From Flavobacterium hydatis (GTDB taxonomy: Bacteria; Bacteroidota; Bacteroidia; Flavobacteriales; Flavobacteriaceae): DNA of 64,000 nucleotides. Under the pieces are notes generated by a model that had not been told where the DNA came from, did not search any database, and was given only the letters and a program-made list of their open reading frames with translations. This document shows positions 32,997 to 42,170 of the stretch, in pieces. Where the stretch lies: NCBI RefSeq assembly GCF_000737695.1, contig NZ_JPRM01000026.1, positions 1 to 64,000 on the forward strand. The letters run 5' to 3'. The stretch's first letter is position 1, and each line of letters starts with the position of its first letter. Both the position numbers and the translations under genes were made by a program.

Positions 32997-35900
32997 TTAT
33001 TTAAGTAATGTGAATGCTCCTTTTTCGGTTACTGTATGGTTGTAAAAGGTTTTTGCCGTGATTTTAAAATAATAGTTTCCGTTTTCGGCTGGATGATTTT
33101 TTATCTGCCCGTTCCATCCACTAATATTTTTTCCTGTTTCGGAGTATACAATTCCTCCCCAAGTATCATAAACATCGAGGGTGATGTTTTCTAAACCTAA
33201 AAATACGGGTGCAAAGGTGTCGTTATAACCGTCATTATTTGGCGTAAAAGCATTTGGCATTACTAAACTATATCCTTTTTCGACTATTATTGTAGAGGTG
33301 TAACTATATTGACATCCAAAAGGGTATGTCGCCGTTTGTTTTATTGTATAAGTTCCTTCTCTGGTATAGATATGTTTTGGATTTTCTTCGTTTGAAAAAT
33401 TTCCATCTCCAAAATCCCAAGATATATTTGTAAAATCTCCTGTTGCCAAGTTTGTAAATAAAATTGGGTCGTAAATAGAATACAAGTCATAAACATCTTT
33501 GCTGTATGAGCTTGTAGAATAATTGGCTATTCCTAAAACTGGTTTATTAACATTATATGGAAAATCGGCTGTACAACCAAAACTATCGGTAACAGTAAAT
33601 ATGATTAATCCATTATTTTCGGTATTCATTATCTCGTTATTAGGCCCTGAAACAACACCATCTGACCATTTTAAGGTATATGGTGGAATCCCTCCTTTTA
33701 CGTGTCCTACATAGGTTTGGTGTACGTACTTGGTATTACAATCAAAATCTGTTAAGACTTCGATTGTTGGTGTAAGTTGATCGAATCGAGTAATTTTCCA
33801 TTCTTCTGATTTTTTACAACCATTGGCATCAGTAACGGTAACTGCATAAGTACCCGGTGGAAGTTTAGTTAAGTCTTCGGTTTTTGCGCCATTAGACCAA
33901 GAGTAGTTAAATGGTGGCTGTCCTCCTGTTACAACTAAGTTGATTTCTCCTGTATTAGCATCAACACAATCTAACGGATTTAAAACATCGGCTCTTAATT
34001 CTAGCAACAATGGCTCTATTATAATAAAGGTTTCTTTTATTACACATGCTTTACCATCGGTAATTGTTACGCTATATTTTCCTGGTCCTATATTATTACG
34101 TTCGATTCCTGCTGTAGAGTTATCATCCCAAACTAAAGAAACGGGTGCTTTTCCGCCTATAAGGTTTAATCGGATATGACCATCATTTGCACCAAAACAT
34201 GAAACGTTCTTTACATCTGGGTTTATGGTAAAAACTGGCGCATTATCTATTACTATAGGAAATACTTTAGGACAACCTAATGCATCTGTAATGGTAATAA
34301 TATAAGTTCCTGCTGACAAATTGTTTTGTACCAAGCCTGTTCCTAAATTGCTCCATTTTATAATATATGGATCTCCTGTTGCAAACGGAACTCCTCCTTT
34401 TATACTATTAATAGTAATCGATGCATTGGCATAATTATAACAGGCAATTTCGGTTTTACTGTAATTTAGAACTATTTCATCATTTTGTAGTAATACAACT
34501 TTCAGTTTATCAGTACATCCTGAATTATCTGTAACGGTTAAATCATAAGTTCCTGCTGCTAAATTTTTTAAATTCTGAAGATTACTTCTAAATCCGTTTG
34601 GTCCAGTCCAGCTATATCTGTAATTAAAAACTCCTGGCGATGTTTCGGTAAATCGACCACCTGTTGTACTTACATTAATTTCACCAGTATAATATCCGTA
34701 ACATAAAATATCTACTTGGCTTTCCCATTTTACCTTTAATAGTGGTGGCTCGATGATTGTATAGCTACCTTTAAGTATATTACAATTATTAACTTCGGTA
34801 ATTGTAACTCCATAAACTCCTGGCCCTAGATTGCTAGGGTTTCCTGTAGTTGCGCTGTATGGATTTCCGTCTTTTGTCCATACATAAGTATAGGGTTGCG
34901 TTCCTCCTGTTACATATAGGTTGATATTTCCGTTATTTGCCCCGAAACAAGTTATATCGTTTTTACCATCTGAAAATTGGAATAGCCCTGGCTCACTGAC
35001 ATAATAGGTCATTGAAAATGGACAATTGCCATTATCGCCAACTCTTAAATTATATCCTCCGGGTTTTAAATTAGAAATATCTTTATCGGTACTTGTAAAC
35101 CCGTTAGGACCTGTCCAGATAAATGTATAAGGAATTGCTGTTGCAAAAGGAATTCCTCCTGTTACATTTATTGCAATAGATGCATCGTTTGCACCAAAAC
35201 ACGTGCTATTTTTTATTGTTTCTTTTACACTTATTAATGGATCTACTGTTACTGTAATTGTAAAATTAGGCCCAGGGCAAACTGTAGATATTGGCGAAAC
35301 CGTATAGGTTACTGTTGCCGGAATGGGCGTGTTATTTACTAATGTCTGGCCGATGCTTGTTCTTGGTGTTCCTTGCGCACTCGCACCACTCACCGCTCCT
35401 GCCGGAGAAATTACTGGCGTAGACCAAACATAGGTTGTTCCTGCAGGTACATTATCTATCCCGTTTGTAACTGGCGTAATCTGAAAACTATTACCGCTAC
35501 ATATTTTTACTGTTTTATCCTTTATAACTGGAGATAACACTAAATCTACAGAAAAAGGGGCTGTTTTTGTTGTAGTTCCACAACTATTACTAACACTAAA
35601 GATAGCTTCATACTTACCACTAGTCGTATAATTTATTGGTCCTGGATTAAGTAATGTAGATGTAGATGGTGTTCCTCCTACAAAAGTCCATAGATAAGTA
35701 ATTTCTGAACTTGGTGAACAAGTTTCTTCTACTGTTCCTACTGGGTTTATTGTTGCCGAATTACAATAATCTGAAATTGGTTTTAGAGTCGTAACTGGCG
35801 GTTTTTTTACTGGAATTGCTTTTATAATCTCTCGCACTATTCCGCAAGAATTTCTAGTTGTTAACCTTACGTAATAAGTTCCCGGCATTGTAAAGTTAAA

Positions 35901-37391
35901 AACAGGATCCTTTGATGATGAATAAGTTCCATTTGCAAAATTCCACTGTCCTCTTCCTAATCCTGGTACTGATTCTTTACCACAATATCCTTCGTAGTAA
36001 TTAGTAACATCCCAATAATAACTCTCGGTTCCGCAACTAAAACTTGTGTCTGTAGTATTAGTTATTTGCACATTGGTTGAAGCACACGCATTACCAAAAG
36101 TAAAGTCTGGCTGCAATACAGGCTCAACACAAATAGTTCTTGTTGTCTCTACACCAACTCCACAAGGTGTTGTTGCATTTAGTTTTATTGTGTATTTACC
36201 TGGCGCAGAATATGCGTGATAAGGATTAACATCTCTAGAAGTAGTTCCGTCACCAAAATCCCACGTATAAACATTAAATGTGCTACAATTATTAGTATAT
36301 CCCGCATAAGTATAATTACTAAAACTAACAGCTGAATTTACACATGCTATGCTTTGTACGCTAAAATTTGGTTGGGGTACGTCTAATATTTTTATTGGCC
36401 CTGCCTTAAGATCTGTGGTTCCACAAGATGTCATTATTGTTAAGCTAACCGTACTTCCGTTAGTATCACAATTTGCTCTAATATATTTATGTGGTATAGG
36501 GAAATTGCGCGAAGCTTCTGGATTTGCCGAATTATAATAAGGAGAACTTTCTAATTGCGCTTGCGAATAAGTATCGTTTGTTCCATCTCCATAATTAACA
36601 TAATATTGAGTATCTGATGGATTGAGTCCCCATGAGCCAATAGCAAATTGCATTGGATCTACTGGTATACATAAATTGATTGTATTACCTGGAGCTATAA
36701 GTGCTCCGATTGGGTTATTGGAATTTTTAACTACATAGGTAATAGAGTTGCTACAAGCATTATTTCCTATTCCCGTTATTACCATATTAAAAGAACCTAA
36801 TTTCTGGTACTCGTGTATTTTAGGAAAAGTAACATTAGTTTCGGAATTACCATCGCCCCAATCTACATTATAAGATGTAATACATCCTACTGAAGCCGAA
36901 TTATTTGCAACACTAATACTGTATTTAGGATTAGAATTATTGTCTCCGCATCGCTCAAAAGGCTTGAGTGAGCCCGGAGCATTTGTATTTCCGAATTTTA
37001 AATCTGGTTTTTCCTTTACCGAAATAGTTTTTGTTATTGTATTTGATGCACCATTGGCATCTGTAACGGTTAAGCTTACGCTAAAGTTTTGAATTCCGCA
37101 ACCAACTGCATTAAATGTATGGTTTGGATTATTATTTGTAGATGTGCTCCCATCGCCAAAATCCCATTGATAGGTATAAGGGGCAATACCACTTACAACT
37201 GGATTAAATGTTACTGGGGTTCCAGAACAAGTTCCGTCATTGGTAAAATTAAAATCGACATTGGGTGGTAAAACTAGACTCTTATAATCTTTGTTAGTGG
37301 GGAAATTACTTTTATCAGTTGTATTAAATCCATAAACTGAACTTGTAATTATAAAAAAAAAATGTAGGTGTAATAAGTAAAGTTTCCCCAT
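32997..37391 (-). CDS. Giant surface adhesin with PKD and SprB-type repeats, T9SS type B tail
   Basis: 1464 residues. Signal sequence YLLHLHFFFIITSSVYGF. Several PKD domains (YQWDFGDGSTSTNNNPNHTF, YTWDFGDGTTSRDVNPYHAY, ISWDFGDGNFSNEENPKHIY) are followed by at least six SprB-like repeats (CFGANDGHIRL..GGKAP, CFGANNGNIN..GGTQPYTYVW, GTYDLTVTDNSGC and relatives). The last ~85 residues, from MPNAFTPNNDGYNDTF to KGAFTLLK, are the gliding-motility-type (CHU_C) type B sorting domain. It should be exported by the type IX system and held on the cell surface with its PorP-like partner. Adhesion, possibly gliding, is the likely role. Confidence 0.93.
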   Translation of the reverse strand: MGKLYLLHLHFFFIITSSVYGFNTTDKSNFPTNKDYKSLVLPPNVDFNFTNDGTCSGTPVTFNPVVSGIAPYTYQWDFGDGSTSTNNNPNHTFNAVGCGIQNFSVSLTVTDANGASNTITKTISVKEKPDLKFGNTNAPGSLKPFERCGDNNSNPKYSISVANNSASVGCITSYNVDWGDGNSETNVTFPKIHEYQKLGSFNMVITGIGNNACSNSITYVVKNSNNPIGALIAPGNTINLCIPVDPMQFAIGSWGLNPSDTQYYVNYGDGTNDTYSQAQLESSPYYNSANPEASRNFPIPHKYIRANCDTNGSTVSLTIMTSCGTTDLKAGPIKILDVPQPNFSVQSIACVNSAVSFSNYTYAGYTNNCSTFNVYTWDFGDGTTSRDVNPYHAYSAPGKYTIKLNATTPCGVGVETTRTICVEPVLQPDFTFGNACASTNVQITNTTDTSFSCGTESYYWDVTNYYEGYCGKESVPGLGRGQWNFANGTYSSSKDPVFNFTMPGTYYVRLTTRNSCGIVREIIKAIPVKKPPVTTLKPISDYCNSATINPVGTVEETCSPSSEITYLWTFVGGTPSTSTLLNPGPINYTTSGKYEAIFSVSNSCGTTTKTAPFSVDLVLSPVIKDKTVKICSGNSFQITPVTNGIDNVPAGTTYVWSTPVISPAGAVSGASAQGTPRTSIGQTLVNNTPIPATVTYTVSPISTVCPGPNFTITVTVDPLISVKETIKNSTCFGANDASIAINVTGGIPFATAIPYTFIWTGPNGFTSTDKDISNLKPGGYNLRVGDNGNCPFSMTYYVSEPGLFQFSDGKNDITCFGANNGNINLYVTGGTQPYTYVWTKDGNPYSATTGNPSNLGPGVYGVTITEVNNCNILKGSYTIIEPPLLKVKWESQVDILCYGYYTGEINVSTTGGRFTETSPGVFNYRYSWTGPNGFRSNLQNLKNLAAGTYDLTVTDNSGCTDKLKVVLLQNDEIVLNYSKTEIACYNYANASITINSIKGGVPFATGDPYIIKWSNLGTGLVQNNLSAGTYIITITDALGCPKVFPIVIDNAPVFTINPDVKNVSCFGANDGHIRLNLIGGKAPVSLVWDDNSTAGIERNNIGPGKYSVTITDGKACVIKETFIIIEPLLLELRADVLNPLDCVDANTGEINLVVTGGQPPFNYSWSNGAKTEDLTKLPPGTYAVTVTDANGCKKSEEWKITRFDQLTPTIEVLTDFDCNTKYVHQTYVGHVKGGIPPYTLKWSDGVVSGPNNEIMNTENNGLIIFTVTDSFGCTADFPYNVNKPVLGIANYSTSSYSKDVYDLYSIYDPILFTNLATGDFTNISWDFGDGNFSNEENPKHIYTREGTYTIKQTATYPFGCQYSYTSTIIVEKGYSLVMPNAFTPNNDGYNDTFAPVFLGLENITLDVYDTWGGIVYSETGKNISGWNGQIKNHPAENGNYYFKITAKTFYNHTVTEKGAFTLLK

Positions 37392-37887
37392 ATAGTGTAA
37401 ATCAATTTTTTAAGGTGGCAAAAGTATGTGCGTTTTTTTTGAAATCAAAGGGAACACTAGTAATAATCCCTTATTTTTTTAATTTTTAAAATGAATAATA
37501 TTCAAAATATTAGCATTTTTTCTTATGAATCTGAACATCAATAACCTTTCTATTTTTAAAGTATAATTTCATTTTATTATAAAAATCTATTTTTTGTACG
37601 CAAACCTCTTGCGTACAAAGATCATTAGACTTATTTTTATCACAAAAGTTGTTTTGCGTGAGGGATTGTAGTGAAAATCCTTTTGTTTTTTCCTTTAAAA
37701 AACAAAAGATTGAAACGAAAAGCCCGACCCGAAGGGACACGCCCAAATAATTATTGCCCAAATTAATTTAGCAAAGACAGAAAGTCACAAAGTTTTTAAG
37801 CCACAGATTAAAGGATTAAAATGATTCAAAAAAATCTGTTTAATCTGCCAAAAAAAAACTTAGTGTCTCAACGACAAAAAATATAAT
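37392..37887. other. Intergenic interval with repeats
   Basis: No gene supported; an 83-residue ORF here reads through the repeat and is not credible. Holds the second ~95-bp dispersed repeat (37656-37744), then GCAAAGACAGAAAGTCACAAAG and CCACAGATTAAAGGATTAAAATG type fragments before the WYL gene. The first ~100 bases are presumably the adhesin promoter. Confidence 0.6.
37656..37744. repeat. ~95-bp dispersed repeat, copy 2
   Basis: Same sequence as 31838-31935 from GCGTGAGGGATTGTAG to GACACGCCC, lacking the small GC hairpin insertion. Confidence 0.92.
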
Positions 37888-38901
37888 ATGTCACAAAACA
37901 AGAATGCTTTAATACGCTATAAAACAATCGATAAATGCTTGCAGAATCAATATCGTACTTGGACTCTCGATGATTTAATCGAGGCTTGTTCGGATGCTTT
38001 ATTTGAATATGAAGGTCGCGAAAACCGTATAAGCAAGCGGACTATACAAATGGATATTCAACTTATGCGAAGTGAGAAATTGGGGTATAATGCTCCTATT
38101 GTCGTATATGATAAGAAGTTTTATAAGTATGACGAGGAAGATTTCTCGATTACCGATATTCCGCTTACAGAAACGGATATGAATGTCCTAACCGAAACGG
38201 TATCGATGCTAAAACAATTTAAGGATTTCTCTTTGTTTAGCGATGTTTCGGATATTTTACAGCGATTGGAGGATAAAATCTATTCGGAGAAATCGCATAC
38301 CAATTCGGTTATTTATTTGGATAAAAACGAGAATCTTAAAGGTTTGCATTATCTAGACGAAATTTATCAGGCTATTGTCAAGAAGATTGTTCTAGTTATT
38401 ACTTATAAATCTTTTAAATCGAGAGAGGAACAAAAATTCTTTTTTCATCCTTTTATTTTAAAAGAGTTTAATAATCGTTGGTTTTTGGTTGGAAAGAAAA
38501 AAGGTTCTCAACCGATAACCAATTTGGCCCTTGACCGAATTACCAGCATCGATTTTGATTTTACGCTACCTTATATAGAAGAAAACTTTGATGCCGAAGA
38601 ATTTTATAAAGATGTGGTTGGGGTTACGGTAAACCAAGGAATGCATGCTAAAAAAATTGAACTCTGGATTGATAAAGATAATGCTCCTTATGTTTTGACA
38701 AAACCTTTTCATGCTTCGCAAAAACTGGAAAAAGAAAATGAAGACGGAAGTATTGTAATTACTTTAAAGCTTAAAACTAATTATGAATTTGAGCGTTTGC
38801 TTTTGGGGTTTGGAGACGGACTGGAAGTTATTAGCCCCAATGGTTTGCGTTTGCGAATAAAAGATAAACTTAGGAAAGCTTTACTTAAATATGATGATTG
38901 A
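37888..38901 (+). CDS. WYL-domain transcriptional regulator
   Basis: 337 residues. An N-terminal winged helix (KCLQNQYRTWTLDDLIEACSD ... ISKRTIQMDIQLMR) is followed by a WYL ligand-binding domain (VLVITYKSFKSREEQKFFF, PFILKEFNNRWFLVGKKKG) and a C-terminal extension (WCX-like, FGDGLEVISPNGLRLRI). WYL regulators sense nucleic acids or nucleotides and often control defence, DNA-damage and, from memory, RNA-repair genes. It is the nearest such regulator to the dyad elements at 6.6-31 kb, though ~7 kb from the closest one. Control of those genes is a hypothesis. No dyad copy precedes its own gene. Confidence 0.88.
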   Translation: MSQNKNALIRYKTIDKCLQNQYRTWTLDDLIEACSDALFEYEGRENRISKRTIQMDIQLMRSEKLGYNAPIVVYDKKFYKYDEEDFSITDIPLTETDMNVLTETVSMLKQFKDFSLFSDVSDILQRLEDKIYSEKSHTNSVIYLDKNENLKGLHYLDEIYQAIVKKIVLVITYKSFKSREEQKFFFHPFILKEFNNRWFLVGKKKGSQPITNLALDRITSIDFDFTLPYIEENFDAEEFYKDVVGVTVNQGMHAKKIELWIDKDNAPYVLTKPFHASQKLEKENEDGSIVITLKLKTNYEFERLLLGFGDGLEVISPNGLRLRIKDKLRKALLKYDD

Positions 38902-39237
38902 TTGCTCTTGTTTTTAAATCGAAGAATTATCTTTCAAGATATAATAATCTAAATCCTTAATTTACTGTAATGATTTTATTTTTAGCATATTATAATAACT
39001 AAAATTTCAAAAAAAAATATTATATTTCATTCAAAAACAGAGCTTAACAAGTTCTATTTCATAACAAATTTTAAAATAACCAAAAAATATTTTTAGAAAT
39101 ACTATGCATGCATAATATTTTTTTATTATATTTGAAATCGATATAGTTGCCAAAAACGAATTCGATTTAAATTAATGTAAAGAATATTATCTAATGTATT
39201 TCACATTAAAATTAAATAAACAAATACGATCTACCAA
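38902..39237. other. Upstream region of the fatty-acid operon, no gene
   Basis: About 330 strongly AT-rich bases. The only structure I see is the palindrome and -7-like box listed at 39103-39134. Confidence 0.5.
39103..39134 (+). promoter_or_regulatory. Possible promoter and operator of the fatty-acid operon
   Basis: A perfect 12-bp palindrome TATGCATGCATA (39103-39114) lies 12 nt before TATATTTG (39127-39134), a full match to the Bacteroidota -7 box TAnnTTTG. The palindrome would cover the -33 region and is a candidate site for the MarR protein encoded first in the operon. Confidence 0.45.
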
Positions 39238-39705
39238 ATGAAAGAAAAAACTATAGATTATATTTTACGAGCGACCTGGCAGGCTGTATCAAGAATGTAC
39301 AATGAAGAGGCTGCAAAATATGATGCGACAATGGCAACTGGTTTTGCCTTATTAAGCATCGATAAAGAGGAAGGTACCCCATCGACAGCATTAGGTCCCA
39401 GAATGGGTATGGAAGCTACTAGCTTAACCAGAACGCTTAAATCTATGGAAGACAAAGGATTGATTGTTCGCAAGAAAAATCCAACCGATGGCCGAGGTGT
39501 TTTGATTTATCTAACTGAATTTGGAAAAGAAAAAAGAGACTTATCTAAAAATACTGTCTTGAAATTTAATGAAACAGTTAGAAACCACGTTTCTGAAGAA
39601 AAATTAAAACATTTTATTGAGGTGGCAGAAATCATAAATGAATTAATACAAGATAAAAATATATTTAATCAAACAGAAAAAATAGAAAATGAAACGCACA
39701 ATTAA
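39238..39705 (+). CDS. MarR-family regulator of the beta-oxidation operon
   Basis: 155 residues. Winged helix-turn-helix of MarR type: ATMATGFALLSIDKEEGTPS, then LGPRMGMEATSLTRTLKSME (recognition helix) and wing KGLIVRKKNPTDGRGVLIYL. Helices at both ends should form the dimer interface. Its last 17 bases overlap the start of the FadN-type gene, so it is part of the operon and probably senses an acyl-CoA to control it. Family role is known; the ligand is inferred from context. Confidence 0.9.
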   Translation: MKEKTIDYILRATWQAVSRMYNEEAAKYDATMATGFALLSIDKEEGTPSTALGPRMGMEATSLTRTLKSMEDKGLIVRKKNPTDGRGVLIYLTEFGKEKRDLSKNTVLKFNETVRNHVSEEKLKHFIEVAEIINELIQDKNIFNQTEKIENETHN

Positions 39706-42079
39706 AAAAGTTGCCGTAATTGGATCCGGAATTATGGGTTCAGGAATAGCTTGTCATTTTGCTAACATTGGTGTGGAAGTTTTACTCCTAGACATCATTC
39801 CCCGTGAGTTAACAGAGGCCGAAACTAAAAAAGGCTTAACTCTAGACAGCAAAGTCGTAAGAAACAGAGTTGTAAACGAACATCTTGCTAACTCATTAAA
39901 ATCTAAGCCCTCTCCTATTTACAGTCAGAAATTCGCAAATAGAATTACGACTGGAAATACGACTGATGATATGGCAAAAATTGCCAATGTTGATTGGATT
40001 ATAGAAGTTGTTGTAGAACGTCTTGATATTAAAAAACTAGTTTTTGAACAAATCGAGAAATTCCGTAAACCTGGAACTTTAGTAACATCTAACACTTCTG
40101 GTATTCCGATTCATTTTATGAGTGAAGGTAGAAGCGAAGATTTTCAACAACACTTCTGCGGAACTCACTTTTTTAACCCTGCGCGTTACTTAAAATTATT
40201 TGAAATTATTCCTGGTCCAAAAACTTCAACTGAAGTATTGGATTTCTTAAACGAATACGGTTCTAAATTTTTAGGAAAAACATCTGTTGTTGCTAAAGAT
40301 ACTCCAGCGTTTATAGGAAACAGAATTGGTATTTACGGAATCCAAAGTTTATTCCACTTAGTTAAAGAAATGGGATTAACTATAGAAGAAGTTGATAAAT
40401 TGACTGGCCCAGTTATTGGTCGTCCAAAATCGGCTACTTTCCGTACAGTTGATGTTGTTGGTTTAGATACATTAGTACACGTTGCTAATGGTATTTATGA
40501 AAACTGTCCAACTGATGAGCAACACGAATTGTTTAAACTTCCTGATTTCATCACAAAAATGATGGAGAATAATTGGTTAGGAAGTAAAACAGGACAAGGT
40601 TTCTACAAAAAAGTAGATAAAGATATCCTTACTCTTGATTTAGATACTCTGGAATATCGTGCTGCTAAAAAAGCAAATTTTGCTACGCTTGAACTAACTA
40701 AAACTATCGATAAACCTATCAATCGTTTTAAAGTGTTGGTTAAAGGAAAAGATAAAGCGGGAGAATTCTACCGTAAGAGTTTCGCTGGAATGTTTGCTTA
40801 TGTATCAAACAGAATTCCTGAAATCTCAGACGAATTATATAAAATTGATGATGCTATGAAAGCTGGTTTCGGATGGGAAAATGGTCCTTTCAAAATTTGG
40901 GATGCTATTGGTGTCGAAAACGGAATCGAAATCATGAAAGCTGAGGGGTTAGCTCCTGCTGCATGGGTAAATGATATGTTAGCTTCTGGAAGCAAAAGCT
41001 TTTATACTGTAAAAGAAGGGGCTACTTATTTTTACAACATTCCGACAAAATCTCAAACTAAAGTTCCTGGACAAGATTCATTTATCATCCTAAACAACAT
41101 TCGCGAAAGCAAAAAAGTTTGGAGTAATAGTGGAGCAATTATCCAAGATTTAGGAGATGGAATCTTGAACTTAGAATTCCAATCTAAAATGAATACAATT
41201 GGTGGCGATGTACTACAAGCTATCAATAAAGCAATCGACTTATCTGAAAAAGAATATCAAGGTTTAGTTATTGGTAACCAAGCTGCAAACTTTTCTGTAG
41301 GTGCTAATATCGGAATGATTTTTATGATGGCTGTTGAACAAGAATATGATGAGTTGAATATGGCTATCAAAATGTTCCAAGACACTATGATGCGTGTACG
41401 TTACTCAGGAATTCCTGTTGTTGTAGCGCCTCACGGAATGACTTTTGGTGGTGGATGCGAAATGAGCTTACATGCTGATAAGGTTGTAGCTGCTGCTGAA
41501 ACTTACATGGGATTAGTTGAATTTGGTGTTGGTGTACTTCCTGGTGGTGGTGGATCTAAAGAAATGGCTTTGAGAGCATCTGACCTTTTCCGTAAAAACG
41601 ATGTGGAATTAAACGTTCTTCAGGAGTATTTCTTAACTATTGCTATGGCAAAAGTATCTACTTCTGGTTACGAAGCTTTTGATACTGGACTTCTTCAACA
41701 TGGTAAAGATATTATTGTAATAAACAAAGATCGTCAGATTGCCGAAGCTAAAAAACATGCATTGTTAATGGCTGAAGCTGGTTATACTCAACCAATAAGA
41801 AGAACAGATGTAAAAGTATTAGGAAAACAAGCTCTTGGAATGTTCTTAGTAGGAACAGATCAAATGGAAGCTGGAAAATACATCTCTGAGCATGATAAGA
41901 AAATTGCCAACAAACTTGCTTACGTAATGGCTGGTGGTGATTTATCTGAAGCTACTTTAGTATCTGAGCAATATTTATTGGATATCGAACGTGAAGCTTT
42001 CTTATCTCTTTGTACTGAAAGAAAAACATTGGAAAGAATTCAATATATGTTAACTAAAGGAAAACCACTAAGAAATTAG
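39689..42079 (+). CDS. fadN: 3-hydroxyacyl-CoA dehydrogenase / enoyl-CoA hydratase (FadN type)
   Basis: 796 residues, close to B. subtilis FadN. N-terminal NAD-binding dehydrogenase: VIGSGIMGSGIACHFANIG, EVVVERLDIKK, and the HFFNPARYLKLFEIIPGP active-site segment. C-terminal domain: QAANFSVGANIGMIFM, then FGGGCEMSLHADKVVAAAE and GVGVLPGGGGSKEM, the crotonase oxyanion and catalytic region. It converts enoyl-CoA to hydroxyacyl-CoA and on to ketoacyl-CoA in fatty-acid breakdown. The operon order matches fadN-fadA-fadE. Confidence 0.93.
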   Translation: MKRTIKKVAVIGSGIMGSGIACHFANIGVEVLLLDIIPRELTEAETKKGLTLDSKVVRNRVVNEHLANSLKSKPSPIYSQKFANRITTGNTTDDMAKIANVDWIIEVVVERLDIKKLVFEQIEKFRKPGTLVTSNTSGIPIHFMSEGRSEDFQQHFCGTHFFNPARYLKLFEIIPGPKTSTEVLDFLNEYGSKFLGKTSVVAKDTPAFIGNRIGIYGIQSLFHLVKEMGLTIEEVDKLTGPVIGRPKSATFRTVDVVGLDTLVHVANGIYENCPTDEQHELFKLPDFITKMMENNWLGSKTGQGFYKKVDKDILTLDLDTLEYRAAKKANFATLELTKTIDKPINRFKVLVKGKDKAGEFYRKSFAGMFAYVSNRIPEISDELYKIDDAMKAGFGWENGPFKIWDAIGVENGIEIMKAEGLAPAAWVNDMLASGSKSFYTVKEGATYFYNIPTKSQTKVPGQDSFIILNNIRESKKVWSNSGAIIQDLGDGILNLEFQSKMNTIGGDVLQAINKAIDLSEKEYQGLVIGNQAANFSVGANIGMIFMMAVEQEYDELNMAIKMFQDTMMRVRYSGIPVVVAPHGMTFGGGCEMSLHADKVVAAAETYMGLVEFGVGVLPGGGGSKEMALRASDLFRKNDVELNVLQEYFLTIAMAKVSTSGYEAFDTGLLQHGKDIIVINKDRQIAEAKKHALLMAEAGYTQPIRRTDVKVLGKQALGMFLVGTDQMEAGKYISEHDKKIANKLAYVMAGGDLSEATLVSEQYLLDIEREAFLSLCTERKTLERIQYMLTKGKPLRN

Positions 42080-42084
42080 AAAAT

Positions 42085-42160
42085 AGAACAAAGAGAATAG
42101 AATATAGATTTCAGACTTGGTAAAGTCTATTTTCTATACTCTATCTTCTATACTCTTAAA
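42085..42160. repeat. Imperfect inverted repeat between fadN- and fadA-type genes
   Basis: Arms of the kind AGAATAGAATATAGATTTCAG and AAGTCTATTTTCTATACTCT face each other across a short centre. Same ATAGA/TCTAT composition as the repeats flanking the four-helix-bundle gene further along the operon. Confidence 0.6.
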
Positions 42161-42170
42161 AACAAAACAA

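Noticed and set aside
37510..37761. 83-residue ORF upstream of the WYL gene
   Set aside because: It translates the ~95-bp dispersed repeat and shows no family features.
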